Part shown: one piece after another, positions 35,452 to 45,092 of the stretch
Numbering within the stretch: position 1 is the first letter of the stretch
Layout: every line of letters starts with the position of its first letter
NCBI GenBank assembly: GCA_022036555.1
Contig: CM039130.1
Span: 7,476,527 to 7,540,526, forward strand
Reading direction: 5' to 3'
Length of the DNA stretch: 64,000 nucleotides
Source of the DNA: Microstegium vimineum
Lineage: Eukaryota > Streptophyta > Magnoliopsida > Poales > Poaceae
The notes under the pieces: model-generated
Seen by the model: only the letters and a program-made list of their open reading frames with translations
Databases searched by the model: none
Told to the model about the DNA's origin: nothing
Program-made: the position numbers and the translations under genes

Positions 35452-35803
35452 AAAAGTATGGTGAATGTTGATGCATCTCTTGTTGAAGACACTGAATCGA
35501 TCAGGGGGGAGCTGTTGGGGCCTCGCACGGTGTTGGAGCTCATCTGGTGATGCACCGATGGCAAAAGCATATGCTTTGAAAGAAGGACCAATGTTTTTTA
35601 AGGAAGGATTAATGTTAGCGCAACATATCGGGCGTAACTGATTGATCATTCAATCAAATTGCATGAAAGTGGTAGAAACAATGAAGGACGGAGGGTTCTC
35701 AGCAAATTCAGCAGCTGGCTTGTATGACAAATGCAATATCTGAAGCGACATGCGGTTCACGAGCTGGCTAGGCAAGCTATGCAAACTAACAAAAATCGTA
35801 TTT
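35452..35803 (+). pseudogene. RNase H-like (RVT_3) remnant of a LINE-type element
   Basis: Across frames the plus strand shows VNVDASLVEDT, then ALKEGLMLAQHIG, LIIQSNCMKVVETMKDGG and HELARQAM, in the order found in RVT_3 RNase H domains at the 3' end of plant LINEs. Several frameshifts and stops are present. No reverse transcriptase is adjacent. Confidence 0.6.
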
Positions 35804-36127
35804 AGGCCGATGGGCCCTAGTTTCATTCATGATTTTTTCGTTAAACGATATAACTATTATTAATTAATAAAGCTTGTCAAATGGCTTTCAAAAAAATAGT
35901 AGATCTAATTATGCATGTGATTGATCGTTACACATAACATTAGATCAAATTATTCCAATTACAGTATATGTTTCCTACTATTTTGTCTACTTTCTAAAAT
36001 AAGAAATACAAAAATATGTATTTTCTTCTATTACCTCCTAAAAGGTAATATACAGTAATAGGCATTCAGATCAACGCGGTTCACATAGTCATTTGGGAAT
36101 TCGGAGTATCCAAGTACGTCTCTATAG

Positions 36128-37742
36128 CTAGCCTGATGAAATAGCAAACTTCAGGTGCTTGCTTGGGCAAGTGGTGGTGCAATGCGTTAGGAGGCTCTTG
36201 GTGCCATTCTCGGTACCAGCTCTGAGCGCCGTGTGGCAATAGCAGCAAACTGCATACACCACCTTGGATCCCTTCTGCTCGGGATGTATGTCGTATACCT
36301 TGATGAAGTGCCGCCAGGCTGCTGACTCTGGTTTAACGACCCTGGGGTCGTTAGGTCCCCGCATCCGGTGCTTCTTCACAGCAGTTTTCCTCTTCTTGGT
36401 TTTCACCCGTGGAGGAGATGTAGGCTCACCTAGATAGATAGTTATACAAAATTATATCAATGTCCAAATGATCGTGTGGAAAAAAGCCAAAAGAAAGAAA
36501 GATTCTGAGTAGCGAGTCCTAGGTATTACCTGGCACTTTTGTGTCACTGTTGAATATGTCGCGGAAGTTAACGTTCTACAAGTAATGAGAAGAAGAAGAA
36601 CCTATTAATTTATTTACCATCATATAACGTAACCTCGCCGAGGGGGGAATTAAAGAAGTAGGAGAATTGAAACCAAACTAGTAGTGCATTAGAAAATTAG
36701 AATTGAAAGCGAATTAGCAAAGCATGGCATTAGCAAACGTTGTGCAGCAGTGCCTCCTTGTAGCTAGCTTGTTGCTTACCTCTAGGAACTGGTCAGTACC
36801 CCAGCGACCCGTTGGGATGTACTCGTTTGCGAACCAGCTGGTCTTGGTGCCGTCATTCTCGTAGTACTGATAAGTTCTTTTGAACCCCGATGGGCGGAGA
36901 AGGCCGTCGTGATTCCTTCCGAATGGCTCTGTAATCTTTTTCCTTCCAGTACCCGTAGTACCCGCTGGGATCTGGGCACCCGCGCGCTGCTGAGCCTAAG
37001 ACTCGTGAGGTACCTCCCGACTCTCGTTGGACCCAGTTCGTCGTCCTTGGCCTCGCTGTGGTTCACCTCGATCGCCTGTTGCTGCTTGAGGGTGCGCATT
37101 TCTTTGTTGACGAACTCTATGATCTCGGCGTCGCTACTGCCGGTGGGAGGCTCGGCGTTGGTCATGATACTGTAATTATGGAGTTTGTTGTTGTAGGCCG
37201 GCGGCCAGGGGTCGTAGGCCTCGTCAGTCCAAGGCCCCCAGTTCTTGAAGCTGGAATTGGATCCCCGCCCCCAGTGGCCTGATCCTGACTCAGCGACGCC
37301 GCCGGCGTTGACTACCGGCCAGGTGGGCTCTCGATCTTGATCATCATCACTCCCCGATTGCCACCCCCAGAGGTCGTCACCGCCGCCGCCGGGGATGGTC
37401 TTTCCCCAGTCCCAGTCTGGGTGGTGAGCGTTCTGCTGGTGCTGCATGATCTCCGCATCACCAGTAGTGGCCGGCGGCGAGTCCGACAAGATGATCTGGC
37501 TCCCCCGCCTCCACCATATCGGCGGCGGCGGCGGCGGAATGATGGCCGGTGTCTGCGGAGGACTGCGGCGGCTCCGACTGGGTGACGATGCCCGCGGAGG
37601 CATCCAGTAAATTCTCGACGGTGAGCCCGGCAGCAGGGACCTGCTGAAAGTAGGTCCTTGCATCCTGGGGGGAGCTGCTGGTGCTGAATTGGTGGCTTCC
37701 GCCTACAACCGGGGGACACGTGGCTTCGTTCTCCATGTTCAT
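36128..37742 (-). pseudogene. NAC-like/BED-finger gene, copy A, decayed
   Basis: A diverged paralogue of the intact gene at 49986-51848. Exon 1 (37742-36780) starts MNMENEATCPPVVGG, like EATTYPVVGG of copy B. A frameshift near 37460-37500 precedes an acidic, Trp/Gly-rich stretch (DWDWGKTI, DDLWGWQSGSDDD). Then come PPTGSSDAEIIEFVNKE, a TAG and further frame changes near 37000, and a NAC-like segment (GFKRTYQYYENDGTKTSW then FANEYIP) ending at the donor. Exon 2 is 36575-36530 (46 nt; 49 in copy B). Exon 3 (36429-36128) is open and encodes the BED-type finger (AWRHFIKVYD, AVCCYCH, LLTHCTTTCP). Splice sites and phases match copy B. The multiple breaks make it a probable pseudogene, unless extra introns bypass them. 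Its promoter is split by a CACTA insertion. Confidence 0.7.
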
Positions 37743-37870
37743 GCACTTGGGTTGGGGTTGGAGGCTTGGAGCTGGAAGCTGCCTTGTTTCTGTATGTTCT
37801 TTGATAACAAGAATAGAAATGCAAGGAAGACTAGCGGGCGGCTGCATCGATTGAAACGGACGACCATCAT

Positions 37871-37877
37871 CATATAT
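37871..37877 (-). promoter_or_regulatory. TATA-like box of copy A
   Basis: AATATATG on the minus strand, about 130 bp upstream of the ATG at 37742 and 31 bp downstream of the nearest CGGGTACCCG. Confidence 0.45.
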
Positions 37878-37907
37878 TGAAGATGCAGAACTTGACAGCC
37901 AGGGTGG

Positions 37908-38009
37908 CGGGTACCCGGCCGCTCCCGGCGTTTTTTTTTCTTTCCTTTTCACTGTTTTTGGCTGGACTAGTAAATCCAATTCCTGCCGGCCGTTCGGCTC
38001 GGGTACCCG
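37908..38009 (-). promoter_or_regulatory. CGGGTACCCG motifs upstream of copy A
   Basis: Exact palindromes at 37908-37917 and 38000-38009, 166 and 258 bp upstream of the ATG. A third exact copy at 41117-41126 belonged to the same promoter before the 38099-41116 CACTA inserted. AATTACCGTG beside the second motif (38026) is also found beside the motif at 44377. Confidence 0.75.
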
Positions 38010-38551
38010 CTTCATCTGCCTTGCCAATTACCGTGTACTACACGGTTCATTTCCCCCTCGATGCAAAGTCAACACGACAACACACGGTGAACCCTCGGCA
38101 CTACAGGAAAACGGCGAGCGCTAAATAAGTTGCCGAGTGCCAAATATCGGGCACTCGGCAACAAATTTAGTTACCGAGTGTCACACTCGGTAACAAAAAA
38201 AACACTCGGCAACTAATTAATTGCAGAGTGTCTAGTACTCGGCAAAAAAAAAAACACTCGGCAACTTAATTCTTTTTGTCGAGTGTCGACTCTCGACAAA
38301 AAAATACACTCGACACTTTACCCCGAGGACTAACGTCATCCCGCTCCGTTTAAGTTGCCGAGTGTCTGCCGTTTAGCACTCGGCAACTAAATTTAATTTG
38401 CCAAGTGCCACCCTAGTCACTCGGCAACTTAAATTAAGTTGTCGAGTGCCAAGGCACTCGGCAACTTAGTTTAGGCACTCGACAACTTAATTTAGTTGTC
38501 GAGTGCCAACCTAGGCACTCGGCAAACTATTTAATTTTTTTTTATTTTTTT

Positions 38552-38676
38552 GCTCCCAATTTTTTGTGTGTGTTTAGTGAACTATTGTAAACAACATGTT
38601 CAAATTTGGAAGCTTTTCATTACCGAGTTCACTAACCACACACAAAAAATTGGGAGCAAAAAACCAAAAAAATTAA
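38552..38676. repeat. Inverted repeat inside the 3-kb CACTA
   Basis: The arm with GCTCCCAATTTTTTGTGTG and TTAGTGAACT is repeated in inverse order after a short loop (CACACAAAAAATTGGGAGC near 38640-38660). The same structure, enlarged, occurs in the related element at 53335-53890. Confidence 0.8.
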
Positions 38677-39199
38677 ATAGTTTGCCGAGTGCCTAGGTTG
38701 ACACTCGACAACTAAATTAAGTTACCGAGTGCCAACCCTAGGGCACTCGGCAAATATTTTTCAATTTTTTTAAAAAACTTTTGCTGGGTACCCGCGTTCT
38801 GGCACTTGGCAAATCTTCAATCTTATCTAAAAAAACGGCCGGCCGGGGGTCTCTCTTCCTCACTCTCTCTCTCTGTCTCACACACACACACACCCCTCTC
38901 TCTCTCTCTCCTGCCGCCGCCGCCTCCCACTCCGGCCACTGCGCCTCCCACGCCGCCCGCCCCCACCCCCACCCCCGTCCCCGCCCACGCCGGACGCCGC
39001 CGCCCTCCCCCGCGCTCGCGCAGCCGCCCTCCAACCCCGCGGGCAGCCGCGCCCACCGTCGGCGGCCGCGCCCGCCGGCGCGCAACCGACCTCCGTCGGC
39101 CGCCGCGCCTGCCACCGCGCGCAGCCCCCATCCCCCCCCCCCCCCCCCGGGCACCCGCACCCGCAGAAGAGTTAGGTTCGTCGAGACTGCCGCCTGCAG

Positions 39200-40262
39200 A
39201 TGACTGGGACCCCACACCACCAAGGCAACCAGAGCCTCTCCCAGTATGCTTCGAGCTGGGTAATCTTCTTTATATTTTCATCTTTATTTTTTTATTATAA
39301 CTCTCAATTCTCATTACTTCTAATTATCTTTATGTTTTCCTCGCAGTTCGGGTCGCACCAAGGCCAGAAGTGCAACGACTTCATGGCGTTCAGCCTGACA
39401 CACAAGGGCAAGGCGACGGACCCCGCGAACACCTACAACTCAGCGCACGGGCCCGAGTTGTACACCAACCCCAACGCCCACAGCAAGGTTACTGAGTACA
39501 TCTCGGCGGCTCGCCAGCGCCATGGGGAGGCCTTCGATCCGGCCACCGAGCCCCCGGACGCAAAGATTGTGATGAGGCTAGGAGGAGGGAAGCAGCACAG
39601 TCGCTACTGGATGATGAACAACGCGCTCGACTCCGCCTCTGTTCCCAACCTTGCGGAAATTCGAGCAAGGAGCACGAGTTCTTCCCTCCCCATACGCCCT
39701 CGGCAGTTGAGCTCACAGCAGCAGATCTCGGATCTCGCGGTTAGTACTCGTTCATTGCTTTTACACATCTACCTTGTATTTGCATTGTTTAAACATTGTG
39801 GGTGGCATATTGCAGGCCAACGTGCGGAGGTTGGAGGCGGCGCAGGAGGCGGCTGAGGAGCAGAGGCGGTTGGAGAGGGAGGTTGTACAAGCCCAGAGGG
39901 CGGCCGAGGAGAAGAGGCTGTAGGACATGTTCAGCTTCATGGTCAGCCTTAATTCAATTCCAGGTGTGGTCGTACCAGAGTCGCTTCTCCGTCCAGTTGT
40001 GGCTCCTCCTCCACAACCTTTTGTTTTTGGGACTCCGGTAAGTATGTTTGGTGGTTTATTCCTTTAGCTTGTGCGAATTTGATGCAGATACTCATGAATT
40101 GACTTATTCTTTCTGTAGCAAGTGTCTATGAGTTCGAACCCGATGGTTCAAGGCGGTGTGGTCCTTCTTCACAGCAGGGGTGCCCAACTGACACTCCTCC
40201 ACAACCCGGGTTGCCAGATGACTCTTCTTCACGGACCGGCTGGTCAGGATGGCCCAAGGTAC
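39200..40262 (+). pseudogene. CACTA accessory gene (Transposase_24-like), decayed
   Basis: Plus-strand exons joined by plausible GT..AG introns: to 39258, 39348-39738 and 39814-39970, then short 3' exons ending near 40262. Readable parts are SLTHKGKATDPANTYN, HSKVTEYISAARQRHGEAFD and AKIVMRLGGGKQHSRYW, typical of En/Spm Transposase_24 proteins, followed by a heptad-like coiled coil (EAAEEQRRLEREVVQAQ). The coiled coil ends in TAG where Gln is expected (EEKRL*DMFSFM). The last exon has a two-base insertion relative to its homologue at 55308-55444. The true start lies upstream of or within the C-rich stretch at 38905-39140. Confidence 0.6.
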
Positions 40263-41126
40263 TTCTTCCTTGTCTATTTTCATGTTGTCCGGACTTATAT
40301 TAGATATAGACTTGTGACATATTCATAGATATGTGATGGATTATGGATTTTATGTGATGGATTTATAGACGATATTTGTGTATGTGATGTATTATGGATT
40401 TATGGACGTTTGTGATGGATGTTTGTGATGCTATATGCGTATGATGAATTGTGAATGATGGATGTGATGATATATATGTGATTTGAATGGTGGATGAGAT
40501 ATATATATGTGATTTGAATGGTGAATGTGATATATATATATATATATGTGTGTGTGTATTTTTGTCTCTGTATTGTTGGAAAGCAAAAAAAAACAAAAAA
40601 AATAGCAAATTTTTTTTATTTGCCGAGAGCAATTGCCATTGCACTCGGCACCTCTGGGAAACAGAGAGCCTAAAACTGCTAGTTTCCCAAAGTTGCCGAG
40701 TGCAATAGCAATTGCACTCGGCAACTAATTATTAAAAAAAATAAAAAAAATTAGTTGCCGAGTGCCTCCAAGCTTGGAGGCACTCGGCAACTAAATTCGG
40801 CAGAAAAATTAAAAAAAAATAGTTATCGAGTGCCTCGGCATTCGGCAACTAATTATTTTTAAAAAAATAAAAAATTTAGTTGCCGAGTGCCAGCCACGTC
40901 AGCACTCGGCAAAAAATCCGTCAAGGTTGACGGTCCAATTTTTTTTCCGAGTGCTTGATCAGGCACTCGGTAAATCATTTAACACTCGGCAAATTAGTTA
41001 CCGAGTACCCGAAATCTGACACTCAGTAATTAAATTAGTTGCCGACTCGCTGTTTGCCGAGTACCAGTTGCCAGTTGCCGAGTACGGTACTAGGCAACTT
41101 CAGGATTTCTGTAGTGCGGGTACCCG

Positions 41127-41739
41127 CGCTCGCCTAGGGTCGTGTACCTTGCGTTCAATTTCTTTAATACGTAAAAAAAAGGGGCTGGACTCCCATCCAT
41201 TCGAATAGAGGTCTTTATCTACCTACACTAAAAAATTCAGAGTTTTTTGATCGACTATCCATCTTATACTACTCCCTCCTCTGTTCTATCTTACCACAAA
41301 ATGGAATAGCCTTAACGCCTGCTAATTTCCATAAGACCCCGCCTAGATCCTTGGAATAGAATTTCTATTTTAATAATCATAATTTAGATACATATTAATT
41401 AAGTTAATATGATTGTATATTCATTATATTTGTATATCATTGTTCTATACGAGAGACATACTTATTTGTTGTATTTCTATCGTATGAAATTGAGTTTGAA
41501 GAACGTATTATAATAAGTTGCAAAGTAGAAACATAGAATGATGATCTGTAAAATTAATTTTTATTTTTCACCATATAAATTTAAGATAGAATTATATGTG
41601 AACTTTGAAAAACGATGGAATATCAAATTCAAGTCAAATAACTTATTAAAGTAGATTTCAAATCTTTCAAATGAGAGGATCCAAACAATCCCTAAGAGAC
41701 AAAATTGAACCAACAAAGAATAAACCATTTTCTTGGTGA
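41127..41739. other. Former upstream flank of copy A; intergenic
   Basis: AT-rich, no gene seen. CTACTCCCTCC near 41271 looks like an isolated Stowaway end without a partner. Confidence 0.4.
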
Positions 41740-41985
41740 ACGGGTGCCCGGCCAGGTGGCCAAGTGGCCTCAGTTGCATCCTCAAGTGCCTAGGTTCGAT
41801 TCCCCACGGACACTGGTGGAGAACAGATTAAATTTAAGGTGTTGGCCTGTGGCGGATTAAAGCATGTCATCATTCCATCTACCAACAGCCATAGTTTGAG
41901 TACTGTAGACGTTTTATACCGTGTGCACTGTTATTAGACCTAGTATTGTTTTATTTTGATAACCTAAAGTTTTTTTTTTATAAGT
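41740..41985 (+). mobile_element. SINE (tRNA-derived), candidate
   Basis: An internal RNA polymerase III promoter is present: A box TGGCCAAGTGG (41757-41767) and B box GGTTCGATTCC (41793-41803), correctly spaced. A tRNA-unrelated body follows and ends in a T-rich tail (41970-41979), as in several plant SINEs. The head does not fold as a full tRNA. No clear flanking duplication was identified. Confidence 0.55.
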
Positions 41986-42389
41986 AGCAAAATACAAATT
42001 GAAAAAAAAGTAGTAAAAATTATATGTGGTAGACACAAGGTAGTCATACCTTGCCATGGTGGTCCTCCAACCCTGCCTACCGAAATAAGACCAACCAAAG
42101 TTGTAATAACTGACGAGATTTTAAAATCGTTCAGTTCAAAGTTTCTTCATTTGAAATGGATTAGAGTCCATTACTCGGTTCCATTTCAGTGTGCTTCGAC
42201 TTAGCTTCTGTTTTATTTTAATTTCACAACCAAAGTTATTGGCTTTGACTCTGTTTCAATCTATGCTTAGTTGGGGTTACCCTACTTAGTTAAGCTATAT
42301 GTTTTATTATGTATTTTGCAGAAAGGTTATACAGCGGTAGGACCCACGTGGGGCATAGGCATCATGCAATTTTTTTAAAGGACGGCAAA

Positions 42390-43015
42390 CGATTTGTTGT
42401 AATTTTTATTAGACAGAAAAGACAAAAAAGAGGCTTTAGTACAAAATGGCTACTCGACTAAGCGCTTCAGCCAGGATCAAGAAACACCAAGATAAGATAA
42501 AAAGCCTTAAACCACTCCCAACAGAAATAAAAACTGACTGAAGCGCAACCCACTAACACCTATCAAGAACAAAGCCCACTTAAGGAGCAACATAAATTGA
42601 AAACCAAATTAACTAACTCGTGATCGTTCTAGGAAGCATTGCCATGTTGTGTTGGTTGATGTCATCCTTGTATAAACTAACTACTTCTCTTGGATTTCTT
42701 GTCTTCTACTAGAAAACTCTTCTATTACGCTTCTTCCAAATATGTCACAAAAATAAATAATAATTTCATAAAACACTTTCTTTGTTGTTTTGTCAAAAGT
42801 GGCTCAACAGTTCTCTAATAGATGGAGCCAGATTGGTTTATATTCCTGAGGTATGTCATGTCGCACCAATTTTGAAGAATTGTCCAAGTCTCCTTTGTGA
42901 AATTGCAATCCTTGCATAGGTGTTGAGTTTTTTTCAGGCTCCGTTCAAACAACTTACATAATGGATCATTTGGCCAGTTCCTTTTAGTTAAGTATATGCA
43001 GTTTTTGTTTAGAAA
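42390..43015 (-). pseudogene. LINE 3' remnant with RT zinc-binding (zf-RVT) domain
   Basis: On the minus strand: LTKRNWPNDPLCKLFERSLK, then TQHLCKDCNFTKETWTIL, then CFMKLLFIFVTYLEEA. These match the order of the zf-RVT region (Cys, then H-x2-C-x2-C) and following helix in plant non-LTR reverse transcriptases. Several stops interrupt it. It probably belongs to the same class of LINE as the RNase H remnant at 35.5 kb. Confidence 0.6.
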
Positions 43016-43133
43016 AATTCTTAAAACTCTTCAAATTATCAGGCGCACTCACAAACCATTGCGAATATGAATTGGGGTTCACACTCCACATCAACATCGG
43101 TCATGAGAGACAAGCAATACCCCCTACACATAT

Positions 43134-43393
43134 GCTCCCTCCGTACCTGAAAGAATAGATTTCTGGAGTTGTCCTAAGTCAAACCTTTTAAACTTTGATC
43201 AAATTTCTAAAAAAACATTAAAAGTTATAGTATCAAACTCGTATAATTAGATTTATCATAGAACATACTTTCACATAATGCTTATTTTTAAGTCATAAAT
43301 GTTGTTACATTTTTCCATAAAGTTAGTCAAAGTTAAAAAAAAATTTGATTAACACGGATTCTAGGAATTGATTCTTTCAGGAACGGAGCGAGG
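43134..43393. mobile_element. Stowaway MITE
   Basis: The left end is CTCCCTCCGTACCTGAAAGA and the right end, reversed, CTCGCTCCGTTCCTGAAAGA. The body is about 260 bp and AT-rich, with TA-rich flanks. It lies downstream of the small membrane-protein gene. Confidence 0.85.
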
Positions 43394-43882
43394 ATATACA
43401 CCCACACTCCGTATCTAAATGTTTGCCACTACGATTGTATATCGATAAGTCTAACATGATTTATAGAAAAAATATGTAACATTTATATCTCTAAATAAAT
43501 TTATTAAAAACTAGATTCAAATATCTATCAATGGTACTAATTATTAATATTTTTTAATATATATTTAGTCAAAAATATTCTTTGGGAATTTAGGGACACA
43601 GGGGTACATAATAAACCAACAAGTCCTCGTCCTCATAAATAAATATATACTAGTACCACACAGCAAAGGAACAAACACCTACCTACATACAATACATCCC
43701 GTGCATGCATGAAACACAATTATTAAGCACACCAGCTGAGGGCACAACTGAAGACATACATACGAGTATATAAGATGCAACTAGGGAAGGTGCCACGCTA
43801 AGCTACCAGAGGAAGCTGGGATGCACGCACACAATACAAGACACACGACCGTACGAGTGCGGACTCGACTGATCTAGTACTA
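43394..43882. other. Intergenic and 3' region of the small membrane-protein gene
   Basis: AT-rich, no ORF of note. It should contain the 3' UTR of the minus-strand gene, but no polyadenylation site can be chosen with confidence. Confidence 0.4.
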
Positions 43883-44245
43883 TTATTTGAGGAACACAGA
43901 GCCTCCCAGAGCAGCCACGAGCACGAGAGGCAAGATGGAAAACCACAGCATCGTCTTGCCAATGGTGCGCCAGCCATTCAGGTCGCGTGGCACCACCCAA
44001 TAGCCCAAGGACGCCTGGACGAAGCCGAAGGTTGCTGTGGCTACCAGAGTACCGTAGTACACTAATACAGGCGTGTTGCCGTGCAGGCGGAGCAGGATGC
44101 CTCCGGGAGCCTTGAAGATGATCAGTGACAGCGCCGCCGCACTCAGCGAGAGGCCGCACGAGATCATCGCCGCCGGCAGCTTTGCCACGTTGTGGCTCAC
44201 CTCCGACATCAGCTCCATCAGTCTAGTAGGCAGCAGGGACGCCAT
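43883..44245 (-). CDS. Small hydrophobic protein, three predicted membrane segments, unknown function
   Basis: A single-exon gene for 120 residues. A short amphipathic start (MASLLPTRLMELMSEVSHNV) precedes three hydrophobic stretches at about residues 27-45 (MISCGLSLSAAALSLIIF), 60-84 (VLVYYGTLVATATFGF) and 96-118 (MLWFSILPLVLVAALGG). Between the second and third is a short WVVPRDLNGWRTIG loop. I do not recognise a family. The start is supported by a TATA box about 90 bp upstream. A broken second copy lies at 25377-25460, so this is a small family. Its promoter holds five CGGGTACCCG-type motifs shared with the NAC-like/BED genes, the only clue to its role. Codon use (many G/C third positions) looks like a real grass gene and unlike the surrounding DNA. 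Confidence 0.7.
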   Translation of the reverse strand: MASLLPTRLMELMSEVSHNVAKLPAAMISCGLSLSAAALSLIIFKAPGGILLRLHGNTPVLVYYGTLVATATFGFVQASLGYWVVPRDLNGWRTIGKTMLWFSILPLVLVAALGGSVFLK

Positions 44246-44333
44246 TTTCTACGAGTGATTCGGTTGTGAGATCGAGATGGTAATCTGTCGTGTAGCTTGG
44301 AGAGCGGTAAAAAGACTGCTGCCTCTCTCTGTG

Positions 44334-44342
44334 TATATATAA
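44334..44342 (-). promoter_or_regulatory. TATA box of the small membrane-protein gene
   Basis: TTATATATA on the minus strand about 90 bp upstream of the ATG and 35 bp from the nearest CGGGTACCCG. GCTGCCTT beside it is conserved at the relic (25460-25467). Confidence 0.7.
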
Positions 44343-44376
44343 GGCAGCAGATGGATATGACCGGTGTCGACCAGAC

Positions 44377-44565
44377 CGGGTACCCGAGAGCTTAATTACC
44401 GTGCCCCGGCGATTAGACCTTGCTGACCTGCACACCCCGGGTACCCGATCAAGCACCGTCTAGGCTACAAGGCCGCCGGGTACCCAACTTTTGGATGACA
44501 TGCACACAACGGGTACCCGATCGAACACCGTCCAGGCTAGAAGAAGGCCGGCCGCCGGGTACCCG
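44377..44565 (-). promoter_or_regulatory. Five CGGGTACCCG-type motifs in a duplicated promoter module
   Basis: Exact copies at 44377-44386, 44438-44447, 44510-44519 and 44556-44565, and CGGGTACCCA at 44477-44486. The last four come from a tandem duplication: unit one (about 44425-44492) and unit two (about 44493-44570) share the order ATGCACAC/CTGCACAC, motif, ATCAAGCACCGTC or ATCGAACACCGTC, then CCGCCGGGTACCC. The nearest motif is 132 bp upstream of the ATG. Confidence 0.8.
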
Positions 44566-45092
44566 GCTTTGGAAGTTAGGAACTCCAAACGAGCTGGCTG
44601 ACAAATGGAATACAAATTGTTCAGGCCGAATTGATTTTCGCGCGCCTGAGGTCGTACACCATCTACTAGCAGAGAACACACTTTTCATTCAAAGCTTTAG
44701 TCCTGATCATTTTTTGTCCTGAGACTATATACAAGTTATTAGTCCCAGTTTTGTCTACAAACCGAGACTGAAGTAGAATATTCAAATTCTTTATAGTTTT
44801 TGAATTCCATTTTGAATTTGAATAGAAGTTTAAAATTCAATTACCCCCTTTGTAATTACTCAAAAAAGTTGAATAGAAGTTGAAAATCTTCCAACATAGC
44901 TTTTGCTAGTTTTGAGGAGCTCTACATTATTGTTTATACACTCAAGGTCTAATTCTTTATAGTTTTGGAATCCCTTTTGACATGACATACATCAATCAGC
45001 AATGTGGTACAACTCAACAATCTCTAGAACTCTATATGATCTCAAAATCGATACAAATTACTAAAACAACATTTCATTAAGGATTACATAGT

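Larger units (their letters stand above)
38099..41116 (+). mobile_element. CACTA transposon, 3.02 kb, CACTCGGCAAC family
   Basis: Left end CACTACAGGAAAACGG, right end reversed CACTACAGAAATCCTG. The flanking 3-bp duplications match: CGG at 38096-38098 and CGG at 41117-41119. Both sides hold dense arrays of GCCGAGTGCC / GGCACTCGGCAAC motifs (38110-38530, 38680-38760, 40620-41100). The interior carries only an accessory-gene relic, no TNP2, so it is non-autonomous. It inserted exactly into a CGGGTACCCG motif upstream of copy A. Confidence 0.92.

Noticed and set aside
41740..41812. A tRNA gene
   Set aside because: A and B boxes are present but the flanking bases do not pair into a cloverleaf; a SINE fits better.
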